Source: Actinocorallia populi (GTDB taxonomy: Bacteria > Actinomycetota > Actinomycetes > Streptosporangiales > Streptosporangiaceae). From it: DNA of 64,000 nt. The stretch covers positions 124,001 to 188,000 of the forward strand of contig NZ_PVZV01000007.1 of NCBI RefSeq assembly GCF_002995495.1, given 5' to 3'. This document shows, one piece after another, positions 54,723 to 63,467 of the stretch (within the stretch, counting starts at the first letter, position 1; every line of letters begins with the position of its first letter). The notes under the pieces are model-generated. The model searched no databases, was not told where the DNA came from, and saw only the letters and a list, made by a program, of their open reading frames with translations. The position numbers and the translations under genes were made by a program.

Positions 54723-56509
54723 AACCCCGCTCCACCCCGACCCGCGAACTGGTCAACCTGGACGGTCTCTGGCGGTTCGCCGTGTCCGGGCGGGTCGGCG
54801 AGCGGCCCTGGGAGGGCCTGCTCGACACCCCGCTCGAGGCGGCCGTGCCCGCGAGCTACAACGACCTGTTCACCGACCCGGCGATCCGCGACCACGTGGG
54901 CTGGGCGTGGTACCAGCGCCAGGTGCGGGTGCCGCGCGGCTGGGCAGGTGAACGGGTCCTCCTTCGCGTGGGCGCCGCCACCCACGAAGGCCGCGTCTAC
55001 GTCGACGACGTGCTGGTGGCCGAGCACGTCGGCGGGTACACGCCGTTCGAGGCAGACATCACCGAACACGTGTGGGCGGGCGGGGAGTTCCGGCTCACGA
55101 TCGGGGTGAGCAACGAACTGACGAACACCACGATCCCGCCGGGCACCATCACCGTCACGCAGGACGGCCGACGGCAGCAGAAGTACCTGCACGACTTCTA
55201 CAACTACGCGGGCCTGGCCCGTTCGGTGTGGCTGTACAGCGTCCCGCAGGTCCACGTTCAGGACGTCACGATCGTGACGGGCGTGGAGGGGAGCACCGGG
55301 ACGGTCGGCTACACGGTGAAAACCAGCGCGCCCGCGCCGGTACGCGTACGGGTGCTCGACGCCGCCGGAGCCGAGGTCACCTCAGGTGAGGGCGCGAGTG
55401 GAACCCTGCGGATCGACGACGTGAACCTGTGGCGGCCTGGCGCTGCTTACCTCTACGACCTGGTCGTCGAGGTGCTCGACGGCGAGGAGGTCGTGGACTC
55501 CTACACCGAACCGTTCGGAGTGCGCACGGTCGAGGTGCGCGGCACGCGGTTCCTCATCAACGGCGAACCGTTCTACTTCACCGGATTCGGCAAGCACGAG
55601 GACACACCCGTGCGCGGCAAAGGCCACGACGACGCCTATCTCGTGCACGACTTCCAGCTGATGGACTGGATCGGCGCGAACTCCTTCCGCACCGCGCACT
55701 ACCCCTACGCCGAGGAGGTGATGGAGTTCGCCGACCGGCACGGCATCGTCGTCATCGACGAGACCGCGGCCGTGGGCCTCAACCTCGCGGTCCAGGGCGG
55801 CCTGGCGGGCCGGCCGCACGACCCCACCTGGTCTGCGGAGACGTTCGGCGACACCACCCGGCAGGCGCACGCACAACACCTGCGGGAGCTGATCGCCCGC
55901 GACAAGAACCACCCCAGTGTCGTGATGTGGTGCCTCGCCAACGAGCCGTCCTCCAGCGAGCAGGGAGCACGCGAGTACTTCGAGCCGCTGGTGGAACTGG
56001 CCCGCGAACTCGACCCGACCCGGCCGCTGTGCTACACGGCGGTGATGTTCGCCAGCTCGAAGAACGACCTCATAGCCGACCTGTTCGACGTCATCTGCCT
56101 CAACCGCTACTACGGCTGGTACGTCGCCACCGGAGACCTCGCCACGGCCGAGACCTACCTGGAGACGGACCTGCGCGCCTGGGCGGAGAAGTTCGGCAAA
56201 CCGATCATCATGGGCGAGTACGGCGCGGACACCCAGACCGGCCTGCACTCGGTATGGGACGTGCCGTGGACCGAGGAGTACCAGCAGGCCTACCTGGAGA
56301 TGCACCACCGCGTCTTCGACCGCGTCGAGGCGTTCGTCGGCGAGCACGTGTGGAACTTCGCCGACTTCGCCACCTCCAACGGCATCCACCGGGTGGACGG
56401 CAACAAGAAGGGCGTCTTCACCCGCGACCGGCGCCCCAAGAGCGCCGCGCACTCCCTGCGGCGGCGCTGGAGAGAACTCGGCGACCGCAAACCGGCGGAC
56501 ACGAACTGA
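54716..56509 (+). CDS. uidA: GH2 beta-glucuronidase
   Basis: A 597-residue enzyme close to UidA in length and layout. The acid/base Glu410 is in CLANEPSS and the nucleophile Glu501 in IIMGEYGAD, 91 residues apart as in the E. coli enzyme. The NKKGVFTRDR motif near the end supplies the Asn and Lys that grip the glucuronate carboxylate, which separates true glucuronidases from galactosidases. It has no signal peptide. It releases D-glucuronate for UxaC and UxuB, encoded 4 kb downstream. LarE follows 14 bases later. Confidence 0.93.
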   Translation: MLKPRSTPTRELVNLDGLWRFAVSGRVGERPWEGLLDTPLEAAVPASYNDLFTDPAIRDHVGWAWYQRQVRVPRGWAGERVLLRVGAATHEGRVYVDDVLVAEHVGGYTPFEADITEHVWAGGEFRLTIGVSNELTNTTIPPGTITVTQDGRRQQKYLHDFYNYAGLARSVWLYSVPQVHVQDVTIVTGVEGSTGTVGYTVKTSAPAPVRVRVLDAAGAEVTSGEGASGTLRIDDVNLWRPGAAYLYDLVVEVLDGEEVVDSYTEPFGVRTVEVRGTRFLINGEPFYFTGFGKHEDTPVRGKGHDDAYLVHDFQLMDWIGANSFRTAHYPYAEEVMEFADRHGIVVIDETAAVGLNLAVQGGLAGRPHDPTWSAETFGDTTRQAHAQHLRELIARDKNHPSVVMWCLANEPSSSEQGAREYFEPLVELARELDPTRPLCYTAVMFASSKNDLIADLFDVICLNRYYGWYVATGDLATAETYLETDLRAWAEKFGKPIIMGEYGADTQTGLHSVWDVPWTEEYQQAYLEMHHRVFDRVEAFVGEHVWNFADFATSNGIHRVDGNKKGVFTRDRRPKSAAHSLRRRWRELGDRKPADTN

Positions 56510-56523
56510 GAAGAAGGAAAACC

Positions 56524-57369
56524 GTGTTCCCGGAACTGAAGGACACCGACGCCGCGGCCGCCGACCGGGTCGCCGCACTGCTGGACACACCCGGAAAGCT
56601 CGGCGTGGCCTTCTCCGGGGGCGTGGACTCCTCGGTGCTGCTGGCCCTGGCCGCGCGGGCACTGGGCGAAGACCGGGTGATCGCCGTCCTCGGCGTCTCA
56701 CCCAGCCTGGCCGACGACGAACGGTCGGCGGCCCACCGGGTCGCCGACCGCCTCGGAGTACGAGTGGTCGAGGTCCACACCCGCGAAGGCGACCTGCCCG
56801 CCTACCGCGCCAACGGCCCCGACCGCTGCTTCCACTGCAAGAACGAACTGTTCACCCGGATCTCGGCGCGCACGGCGGCCGAGCACGGCATCACCGCGCT
56901 GGCCTACGGTGAGAACGCCGACGACGTCCTGCGGCCCGACCGGCCCGGCAGCCGCGCCGCGGCACTCCACGGGGTGCTGCGGCCGCTCGCCGACGCCGGA
57001 CTGGACAAAACAGCGGTCCGGCGGATCGCCACCGCGCTCGGCCTGCCGTGCGCGGACAAGCCCGCCGCGCCCTGCCTGGCCTCCCGGATCCCGCACTTCA
57101 GCGAGGTCACACCACACAAACTGGCACAAATCGAACGAGCCGAACGGGCACTGCGAGAACTGGGATTCACCGACTGCCGGGTACGCCACCACGGCGAGAC
57201 CGCCCGGATCGAGATACCGGTCGACGAACTGCCCCTGCTGGCGGGAGGCCTGCGCGAACGGGCACTGGCCGCCGTCCGGGAAGCGGGATTCACCACGGTC
57301 ACGGCCGACCTGGAAGGCATCCGGTCCGGAGCGTTCACACTGCCGCTGGTGGGTGTCCGGCATGGATGA
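56524..57369 (+). CDS. larE: LarE, sulfur insertion for the nickel-pincer cofactor
   Basis: A 281-residue ATP-pyrophosphatase-type enzyme that puts sulfur into pyridinium-3,5-biscarboxylic acid mononucleotide. The PP-loop SGGVDSS is at 31-37. Cysteines lie at 102 and 105 (RCFHCK), 176 and 184 (PCLASRIPH). One-cysteine LarE proteins give up their own sulfur. The CxxC plus a further Cys seen here suits the iron-sulfur-dependent type, which can turn over. The GTG at 56524 follows AAGGA. It sits in the glycosidase operon and overlaps larB by 8 bases. Confidence 0.93.
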   Translation: MFPELKDTDAAAADRVAALLDTPGKLGVAFSGGVDSSVLLALAARALGEDRVIAVLGVSPSLADDERSAAHRVADRLGVRVVEVHTREGDLPAYRANGPDRCFHCKNELFTRISARTAAEHGITALAYGENADDVLRPDRPGSRAAALHGVLRPLADAGLDKTAVRRIATALGLPCADKPAAPCLASRIPHFSEVTPHKLAQIERAERALRELGFTDCRVRHHGETARIEIPVDELPLLAGGLRERALAAVREAGFTTVTADLEGIRSGAFTLPLVGVRHG

Positions 57370-58042
57370 CACCTGGAGCCCCCCGGCCTCCTTCACCCGG
57401 CTCGACCACGACCGGACCGCCCGCCGCGGCTACCCCGAAGCCGTCTACTGCGCGGGCAAGACCCCCGAGCAGGTCAGGGCGATCGCGGCCGAACTACGCG
57501 AACGCCGAACAGGGGTGGCGCTGTTCACCCGCGCCGACCCCGAACACGCACGCGCCGTCCTGGCCGAACTCCCCGACGCCCGCCACGACACGCAGGCACG
57601 GCTCGTGGCCTGGCCCCCCGACCCACCCGAAACCTCCGGAGGGCTCGTCGCCGTGCTCGCCGCCGGCACCTCCGACCTGCCGATCGCCCGCGAAGCCGAA
57701 CTGACCGCCCGCTACCTCGGCCGCCCATGCGAACTCGTCGCGGACGTCGGAGTGGCCGGACTGCACCGCGTCCTGGCCTGCCTGGACCTGCTGCGCTCGG
57801 CACGGGCGATCGTGGTCGCGGCGGGCATGGACGGCGCCCTGCCGAGCGTGGTGGCCGGCCTGGTGTCCGCACCGGTGGTCGCACTCCCGACCTCGGTCGG
57901 CTACGGCGCGGCCTTCGGAGGCCTGGCACCACTGCTGTCCATGCTCAACGCCTGCTCCCCCGGCGTGGCCGTCGTCAACATCGACAACGGATACGGAGCC
58001 GGACACCTGGCCGCCCAGATCGCCGCCCCCCAACCGCGCTGA
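57362..58042 (+). CDS. larB: LarB, first step of nickel-pincer cofactor synthesis
   Basis: A 226-residue protein with an AIR-carboxylase-like (PurE) domain. Supporting segments are LVAVLAAGTSDLPIAREAELTARYLG, VVAAGMDGALPSVVAGLVSAPVVALPTSVGYGAAFGG and VAVVNIDNGYGAGH. LarB carboxylates and hydrolyses nicotinic acid adenine dinucleotide to the bis-acid precursor. The ATG at 57362 overlaps larE. It ends the seven-gene operon and converges on larC four bases later. Confidence 0.93.
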   Translation: MDDTWSPPASFTRLDHDRTARRGYPEAVYCAGKTPEQVRAIAAELRERRTGVALFTRADPEHARAVLAELPDARHDTQARLVAWPPDPPETSGGLVAVLAAGTSDLPIAREAELTARYLGRPCELVADVGVAGLHRVLACLDLLRSARAIVVAAGMDGALPSVVAGLVSAPVVALPTSVGYGAAFGGLAPLLSMLNACSPGVAVVNIDNGYGAGHLAAQIAAPQPR

Positions 58043-58046
58043 CCCT

Positions 58047-59264
58047 TCAGACGGAAAGCACGGAGACGAGGCGGGGCACGGGCGCACCCGGAAGCAGACC
58101 CGCGGCATGCGCGGCGACACCCGCCGCATCCAGAACGGCACGCAAAGGCAGACCACGCACCTCGGCGAGCCGCGCGGCGGGCTCGTACTCCGCAGTCGCC
58201 TGAACGATCACACCGTCACGATGACCGACCTTGATGGGAAGACACGCGCCCAAGACCTCCACATCGCTCCAACCGCGATCCAGCACCGTACGGCGAACGG
58301 GCCGCTCACGCATCCCCAGAGTGCTCGTCAGACGAAACACCGCGTCCCGCAACGCATCAGCACGGGAAGGCGGAACCAGCACGCACAGCGTGTGCGCGGG
58401 ACGGCCCTTCTTCATCAGGATCGGAACCAGCCACGCGTCGAGCGCGCCCTCCCGCAGAAGACAGGCCAGCACGTCCGGCCAGACCCGCGGATCGAGATCA
58501 TCGACGTTGGTCTCGAACACGAAAGCCTCCACCACCGGCTCCGCGACAGACTCACCCAGGAACACCCGCACGACGTTGGGCCTGCCGGGCGTGTCCCGGC
58601 CACCCGCGCCGACCCCCGTCCGCTCCAACCGCATCGAAGGCAGCCCCGGCTGCTCACGCGCCAGAACGGACAGCAGCGCCATGCCCGTCGGAGTGGCCAG
58701 CTCACCCTCACCCCCCGCCAGAACCAGCCGGCCGGCGGCCAGCTCGGCGACGGCGGGAACCGGGACGGGCAGCAGCCCATGGGCGGCGGCCACCCCGCCC
58801 GACCCGAGAGCGACAGGACCCGCCGACACGTCCTCGACCGCCAGATCATGAAGAGCGGAACAGACCCCGACGACGTCGGCAATGGAATCCCAAGCCCCCA
58901 CCTCGTGGAAATGCACATCCTCGACCAGCACACCATGAACACGGGCCTCCGCCTCGGCGAGCCGGGCGAAGACCGCCAACGAACGGTCACGGACCGGCTC
59001 GGGAAGACCCGCACCGGCGAGGAGAACACGCAAACCCGACCAAGCGCGATGCGGATGACCACCATCCGCAGGAACCACCCGAACACGCAATGCGCGAAGC
59101 CCGGCACGGGTCACCTGCTCCGGCACGATCCGCACCTCACCGGGAATGACGTCCCCCACAGCGGCACGCACCGCCTCCAGCGAAGCCCCGGCATCCACAA
59201 GCGCAGCCAGAAGCATGTCCCCCGCCACACCACCCGAAGCATCGATCCAGGCGCTGCGCATCAT
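58047..59264 (-). CDS. larC: LarC, nickel insertion for the nickel-pincer cofactor
   Basis: A 405-residue LarC, a CTP-dependent cyclometallase that inserts nickel into the pincer nucleotide. It begins WIDASGGVAGDMLLAALVDAGAS, has VHFHEVGAWDSIADVVG, and the second half (VFETNVDDLDPRVWPDVLACLLREGALDAWLVPILMKKGRPAHTL) is in the same frame. In some lactobacilli larC is two frames joined by slippage, and here it is one intact gene. The ATG overlaps the larA stop by 4 bases. Confidence 0.93.
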   Translation of the reverse strand: MMRSAWIDASGGVAGDMLLAALVDAGASLEAVRAAVGDVIPGEVRIVPEQVTRAGLRALRVRVVPADGGHPHRAWSGLRVLLAGAGLPEPVRDRSLAVFARLAEAEARVHGVLVEDVHFHEVGAWDSIADVVGVCSALHDLAVEDVSAGPVALGSGGVAAAHGLLPVPVPAVAELAAGRLVLAGGEGELATPTGMALLSVLAREQPGLPSMRLERTGVGAGGRDTPGRPNVVRVFLGESVAEPVVEAFVFETNVDDLDPRVWPDVLACLLREGALDAWLVPILMKKGRPAHTLCVLVPPSRADALRDAVFRLTSTLGMRERPVRRTVLDRGWSDVEVLGACLPIKVGHRDGVIVQATAEYEPAARLAEVRGLPLRAVLDAAGVAAHAAGLLPGAPVPRLVSVLSV

Positions 59265-60487
59265 CGCAACCGGTAGAGGACCTCGCCCGCCTGCGGCACG
59301 ACGAGAGTGTCCGGATCGGCGGCCAAGGCATCGAGATCGACAGAAGCCGGATCGAGATGGTCCAGATTCACCCGGCGAACCACATCCTCAGGGATGCCGG
59401 TGGCCAAAGTGACCTTCACCCGGCAACGCTCACCACGCTCGGGATCATAGGTGCCCGCACCGCGCAGATGAGTGGAATGCGCCAGGACGCCCCAGTGCAG
59501 ATGCTCGAAACGCTCCCACTGAGCCGTGAAGTAGTCACGGCAGTGATAACCGACCTCCTCGATCTCCGGATGCATCTCGGAGACCCGCGTGACGTGCGGC
59601 GCATACAAGATCACCTCACCCCCGTCGGCGACGACCGGCTCCAACTTGTAAAAACCCTTCGCCGCCGTCCACATGTCCCCGTACTTCTCCGGAACCAGCG
59701 ACACCACCCGCTTGACCGGCGCATCCAGATAACGCACATGAGCAGCGGCGGAAACCTCGGCCGCCGCCGCCCACGCCTCCTCCGGAGCCCCATACGCCAC
59801 CGCATGCAGATCATCCGAACCCGACTTCACCACGACGCACAACGCCGACCTCCGGCCCGGAACCAAAGAAGCGGCCTCATCGATCAACGCCCGCACCGGC
59901 GTGACACCCCGAGCACCGATGATCTCCACACTGCTGATCAGCGCCCCGAGCCAATGCGACAGATCGATGATCTCGGCCCCCGCCACCCCGGGAAAGAAAT
60001 ACTTGTTGCCACCGGAGAACCCCACCACCTCATGCGGGAACACCGGCCCGACCACCAACGCCACATCATGCTCCACGACCGCCCGGTTGAGCCGCACATC
60101 CACCTCACGGCACAACAACCCCCCGGACAACTCCGCCACCCGCCCGGCACTGATCGTGCCGAGCGAAACAAAGGTCGAAGGCTCCCACCAAGCATGATTG
60201 AGCACCGTCATACCGGGCAGCGCCGGAACATGCGCCGCCAACTCGGCCTCACTCATGGGGGCATGAGTACCCAGCGCCACCAACACGGTCATCCGGCTCA
60301 CCCGGCCGTACAACGCACCGTGCACCGCCCGAAGCAACAACGGCAGCGGACAGGAACGCGTCGCGTCGGGAACCACCAGACAGACACTGCGCCCATCGAG
60401 ATCCTCAGCCGCCAACCGGGCCGCGACGAACTCCCGAACCCGGTCTTCGGCCAGGACCGTTCCGGCTTCTCCGATGCACTGGACCAT
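59261..60487 (-). CDS. larA: LarA-family nickel-dependent racemase/epimerase
   Basis: A 408-residue LarA homologue. The pincer-binding lysine is K162 in GFSGGNKYFFPG. Histidines match the lactate racemase set: H75 (ALGTHAP), H152 (PHEVVGF, 10 before the Lys) and H178 (SHWLGAL, 16 after it). DATRSCP carries the substrate Arg. The family racemises or epimerises the carbon next to a carboxylate, on lactate, malate, gluconate and others. Beside uxaC and uxuB, with no uxuA, a D-mannonate/D-gluconate 2-epimerase is inferred. The ATG at 60487 was preferred to 60571, which lies beyond the operator. Confidence 0.9.
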   Translation of the reverse strand: MVQCIGEAGTVLAEDRVREFVAARLAAEDLDGRSVCLVVPDATRSCPLPLLLRAVHGALYGRVSRMTVLVALGTHAPMSEAELAAHVPALPGMTVLNHAWWEPSTFVSLGTISAGRVAELSGGLLCREVDVRLNRAVVEHDVALVVGPVFPHEVVGFSGGNKYFFPGVAGAEIIDLSHWLGALISSVEIIGARGVTPVRALIDEAASLVPGRRSALCVVVKSGSDDLHAVAYGAPEEAWAAAAEVSAAAHVRYLDAPVKRVVSLVPEKYGDMWTAAKGFYKLEPVVADGGEVILYAPHVTRVSEMHPEIEEVGYHCRDYFTAQWERFEHLHWGVLAHSTHLRGAGTYDPERGERCRVKVTLATGIPEDVVRRVNLDHLDPASVDLDALAADPDTLVVPQAGEVLYRLR

Positions 60488-60542
60488 GCCCGGCAGCCGA
60501 CCACGACCGCACTCCCCCGCGCAAACCCGCACGGCAACACAT

Positions 60543-60556
60543 GGCAACCGTTTGCC
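60543..60556. promoter_or_regulatory. LacI-type operator A, copy 2, in the larA/uxaC promoter
   Basis: GGCAACCGTTTGCC differs by one base from the site before the ABC importer (37458-37471), and the flanking bases AT and G also match. It lies between the divergent larAC and uxaC-uxuB operons. This is the best evidence that one LacI protein controls importer, nickel enzyme and uronate genes together. Confidence 0.8.
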
Positions 60557-60588
60557 GCCGCCGCCCCGCAACGATCACGATGCGTCAC

Positions 60589-61995
60589 ATGCCGCCCTAC
60601 CCCCACCCCGACAGGCTCCTCCCGGCCGACCCGAACACACGCCCGGTCGCCCGCCGCCTCTACGAGGCCGTCCGCGACCTGCCGATCATCTCCCCCCATG
60701 GCCACGTCGACGCACGACTACTGGCGGACGACACCCCGTTCAGCGACCCGGCGAGCCTGCTGGTCACCCCCGACCACTACGTCACCCGACTCCTGCACGC
60801 CACCGGAATCCCCCTGGAAGAACTCGGCGTCGGACAAGGCCCCCTGCCCGAACCCCAAGCCCGGCAAGTGTGGCGACGACTGTGCGAACACTGGCACATC
60901 TTCCGCGGCACACCCGTCCGCTCCTGGATGGAAACCGAACTCAGCGAGATCTTCGACATCACCGAACCCCTCACCGCCCGATCCGCCGACCGCGTCCACG
61001 ACCAGATCGCCACCCGCCTGACCGACCCCGCCTACCGGCCCAGAGCACTCTTCCACCGGTTCAACATCGAGGTACTGGCCACCACCGACGACCCCTGCGA
61101 CGACCTGACCGCCCACCGCGCACTGGCCGACGACCCCACCTGGACGGCACGCGTGATCCCGACCTTCCGACCCGACCCCTACCTCGAACCCGGCCAGAAC
61201 GGCTGGACCACACTGATCACCCGACTCGGCGAGACCACCGGCCACGACACCACCCACTACGACGGCTACACCCGCGCCCTGGAAGAACGCCGCCGGTACT
61301 TCGCGGCACACGGAGCGACCTCCGCCGACCACAGCCACACCGACCTGCGCACCGACCCGCTACCGCACTCCGAAGCCTCCCGCATCTACCGCTCCGCCCT
61401 CGCCGGAAAGGCCACCGAAGCCGAGACCACCGCGTTCCGCCGCCACATGCTGCTGGAAATGGCACGCATGTCATGCGAAGACGGCCTGGTGATGACCCTC
61501 CACCCCGCAGTACGCCGCGGCCACCACACCCCGACCCTGCACCGGTTCGGACCCGACACCGGCCACGACATCCCGCTCCGCGCCGAGTTCACCGATGCCC
61601 TGCGCCCCCTCCTCGAACGCTACGGAACAGCAGAAGGCTTCCACATCGTCCTCTTCACCCTGGACGAAACCACCTTCTCCCGCGAAATCGCACCACTCGC
61701 CGGGTTCTACCCCTCGGTCTACGCAGGCGCCCCCTGGTGGTTCCTCGACGCACCCGACGCCATCCGCCGCTACCGACGAGCCGTCACCGAAACCGCCGGC
61801 TTCTCCCGCACCTCCGGATTCATCGACGACACACGCGCCTTCTGCTCCATCCCCGCCCGCCACGACATGTCCCGACGACTGGACTGCGGATACCTCGCCG
61901 AACTCGTCACCGAACACCGACTGAACGAAGAAGAAGCACTGGAAACCGCCATGGAACTGGTCACCACCAACCCCAAAAAGGCCTTCAAACTATGA
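60589..61995 (+). CDS. uxaC: Glucuronate (uronate) isomerase
   Basis: A 468-residue UxaC, nearly the E. coli length. The N-terminal metal motif is SPHGHVD (H37, H39), and later segments include FNIEVLATTDDPCDDL, MTLHPAVRRGHH and FPSVYAGAPWWFLDAP-like YPSVYAGAPWWF near the end. It converts D-glucuronate to D-fructuronate, or galacturonate to tagaturonate. The ATG at 60589 was chosen because the first in-frame ATG (60541) falls within two bases of the operator. An ATG at 60580 is possible. The stop overlaps uxuB (ATGA). Confidence 0.92.
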   Translation: MPPYPHPDRLLPADPNTRPVARRLYEAVRDLPIISPHGHVDARLLADDTPFSDPASLLVTPDHYVTRLLHATGIPLEELGVGQGPLPEPQARQVWRRLCEHWHIFRGTPVRSWMETELSEIFDITEPLTARSADRVHDQIATRLTDPAYRPRALFHRFNIEVLATTDDPCDDLTAHRALADDPTWTARVIPTFRPDPYLEPGQNGWTTLITRLGETTGHDTTHYDGYTRALEERRRYFAAHGATSADHSHTDLRTDPLPHSEASRIYRSALAGKATEAETTAFRRHMLLEMARMSCEDGLVMTLHPAVRRGHHTPTLHRFGPDTGHDIPLRAEFTDALRPLLERYGTAEGFHIVLFTLDETTFSREIAPLAGFYPSVYAGAPWWFLDAPDAIRRYRRAVTETAGFSRTSGFIDDTRAFCSIPARHDMSRRLDCGYLAELVTEHRLNEEEALETAMELVTTNPKKAFKL

Positions 61996-63356
61996 CCCGA
62001 CCCCTGAACCGCACCACAGACGGACGCCCCGCAGCCCCCACCCGCCTCCTGCACCTGGGCCTCGGCGGATTCTTCCGCGCCCACCAAGCCTGGTACACCG
62101 AACACGCCCCCGACGCCGCCGCCTGGGGCATCACCGCCTTCAGCGGCCGCAGCCGAGAACTGGCCGACAGGCTCGCCGCCCAAGACAACCTCTACACCCT
62201 GGTCACCCGAACACAGAACGGAGACCGCCACGAAGTGATCAGCGCACTCAGCGCCGTACACACCGCAACCGACCACACCGCATGGCTGGAACACTGGCGA
62301 CGCCCGGAACTCGCCGCAGTCACCCTCACCGTCACCGAAGCCGCCTACACCACCCTCCCCGAAGGCGGCCTCGACCTCGCCCACAAAGACGTACGAACCG
62401 ATATCGCAACACTGGCGACGAACCCGTCCGCCCCGGCCATCACCGTGGCAGGACGACTCCTGACCGGACTCGCAGCACGACACAAAGCCGGATACGGACC
62501 AATCGCCATCGTGCCCTGCGACAACCTGCCCGACAACGGAAGAACAACCGCCCGCGCAATACGCGAACTCGCCGAAGCCACAGGAACCAGAACACTGCGC
62601 ACCGCGGCCGAACACGCCTCCTACATCACCACCGTGGTCGACCGGATCACACCCTCACCCACCGAACAAGACGCCAAGACCACAACGGCCGCCACCGGAC
62701 GAACCGACACCGCACCAGTCATCACCGAACCCTTCACCGAATGGATACTCAGCGGCGAATTCCCCGCGGGAAGACCCCGCTGGGAAGAAGCCGGCGCCCG
62801 CTTCACCACCGACACCGGCCCCTACGCGCAACGCAAACTATGGCTGCTCAACGGAGGCCACTCCCTCCTCGCCTACGCCGGACCGCTCCGCGGACACACC
62901 ACCGTCGCCGAAGCCGTCGCCGACCCCGTATGCCGCACCTGGCTGCAACAATGGTGGGACGAGGCCTCCCGCCACCTGAACTCCCCCCAGCACGAAACAG
63001 CCGCCTACCGGACATCCCTGCTGCAACGCTTCGCCAACCCGGGAATCCGCCACACCCTCGCCAAGATCGCCCAGGACGGAACACAGAAACTGCCCGTCCG
63101 GCTCCTACCGGTGCTCCGCGCCGAACGCGAGAAGGGCACCCTGCCACCAGGCGCTACTCGAATCCTGGCATCCTGGCTGCTGCACCTGCGCGGACACGGC
63201 GCACCCGTACACGACACCGCCGCCCCACCCGCCGCCGGCCCCCTGCGCGACGCCGCCCGCACCGTGCTCACCGCACTCGACCCGCGGCTGGGCGAGGACA
63301 CCGCCCTGACCGATGCGATCACCGCACGGGCATCAGAGGCCGCACGAACAGCGTGA
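61992..63356 (+). CDS. uxuB: Fructuronate reductase/mannitol-dehydrogenase-family oxidoreductase
   Basis: A 454-residue polyol-type long-chain dehydrogenase. The nucleotide-binding start is LLHLGLGGFFRAHQAWYT, the family motif PCDNLPDNG lies in the middle, and the catalytic Lys-Asn-His set is in RKLWLLNGGHSLLAY. In operon with uxaC it should reduce D-fructuronate to D-mannonate with NADH. Reduction of tagaturonate to altronate is the alternative. The next classical enzyme, mannonate dehydratase, is absent from the window. Confidence 0.88.
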   Translation: MTRPLNRTTDGRPAAPTRLLHLGLGGFFRAHQAWYTEHAPDAAAWGITAFSGRSRELADRLAAQDNLYTLVTRTQNGDRHEVISALSAVHTATDHTAWLEHWRRPELAAVTLTVTEAAYTTLPEGGLDLAHKDVRTDIATLATNPSAPAITVAGRLLTGLAARHKAGYGPIAIVPCDNLPDNGRTTARAIRELAEATGTRTLRTAAEHASYITTVVDRITPSPTEQDAKTTTAATGRTDTAPVITEPFTEWILSGEFPAGRPRWEEAGARFTTDTGPYAQRKLWLLNGGHSLLAYAGPLRGHTTVAEAVADPVCRTWLQQWWDEASRHLNSPQHETAAYRTSLLQRFANPGIRHTLAKIAQDGTQKLPVRLLPVLRAEREKGTLPPGATRILASWLLHLRGHGAPVHDTAAPPAAGPLRDAARTVLTALDPRLGEDTALTDAITARASEAARTA

Positions 63357-63467
63357 CCTCCGGACCTGGACGCCGACACCGCTTCTTTGATGAGTCTTCA
63401 GTCCATTTGTTGTCGGGTCTGTGGGGTTCATCCACCCGGGGCCTTTACGCAGTAAGGTTCTTCTGGA

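Noticed and set aside
60541-60588. Upstream ATG for uxaC at 60541
   Set aside because: It lies within two bases of the LacI operator, and the extra residues (MATVCRRRP...) are not like UxaC N-termini.
63357-63467. GGGTTCATCCACCC as part of a tRNA T-arm
   Set aside because: No acceptor, D or anticodon arms can be found around it.
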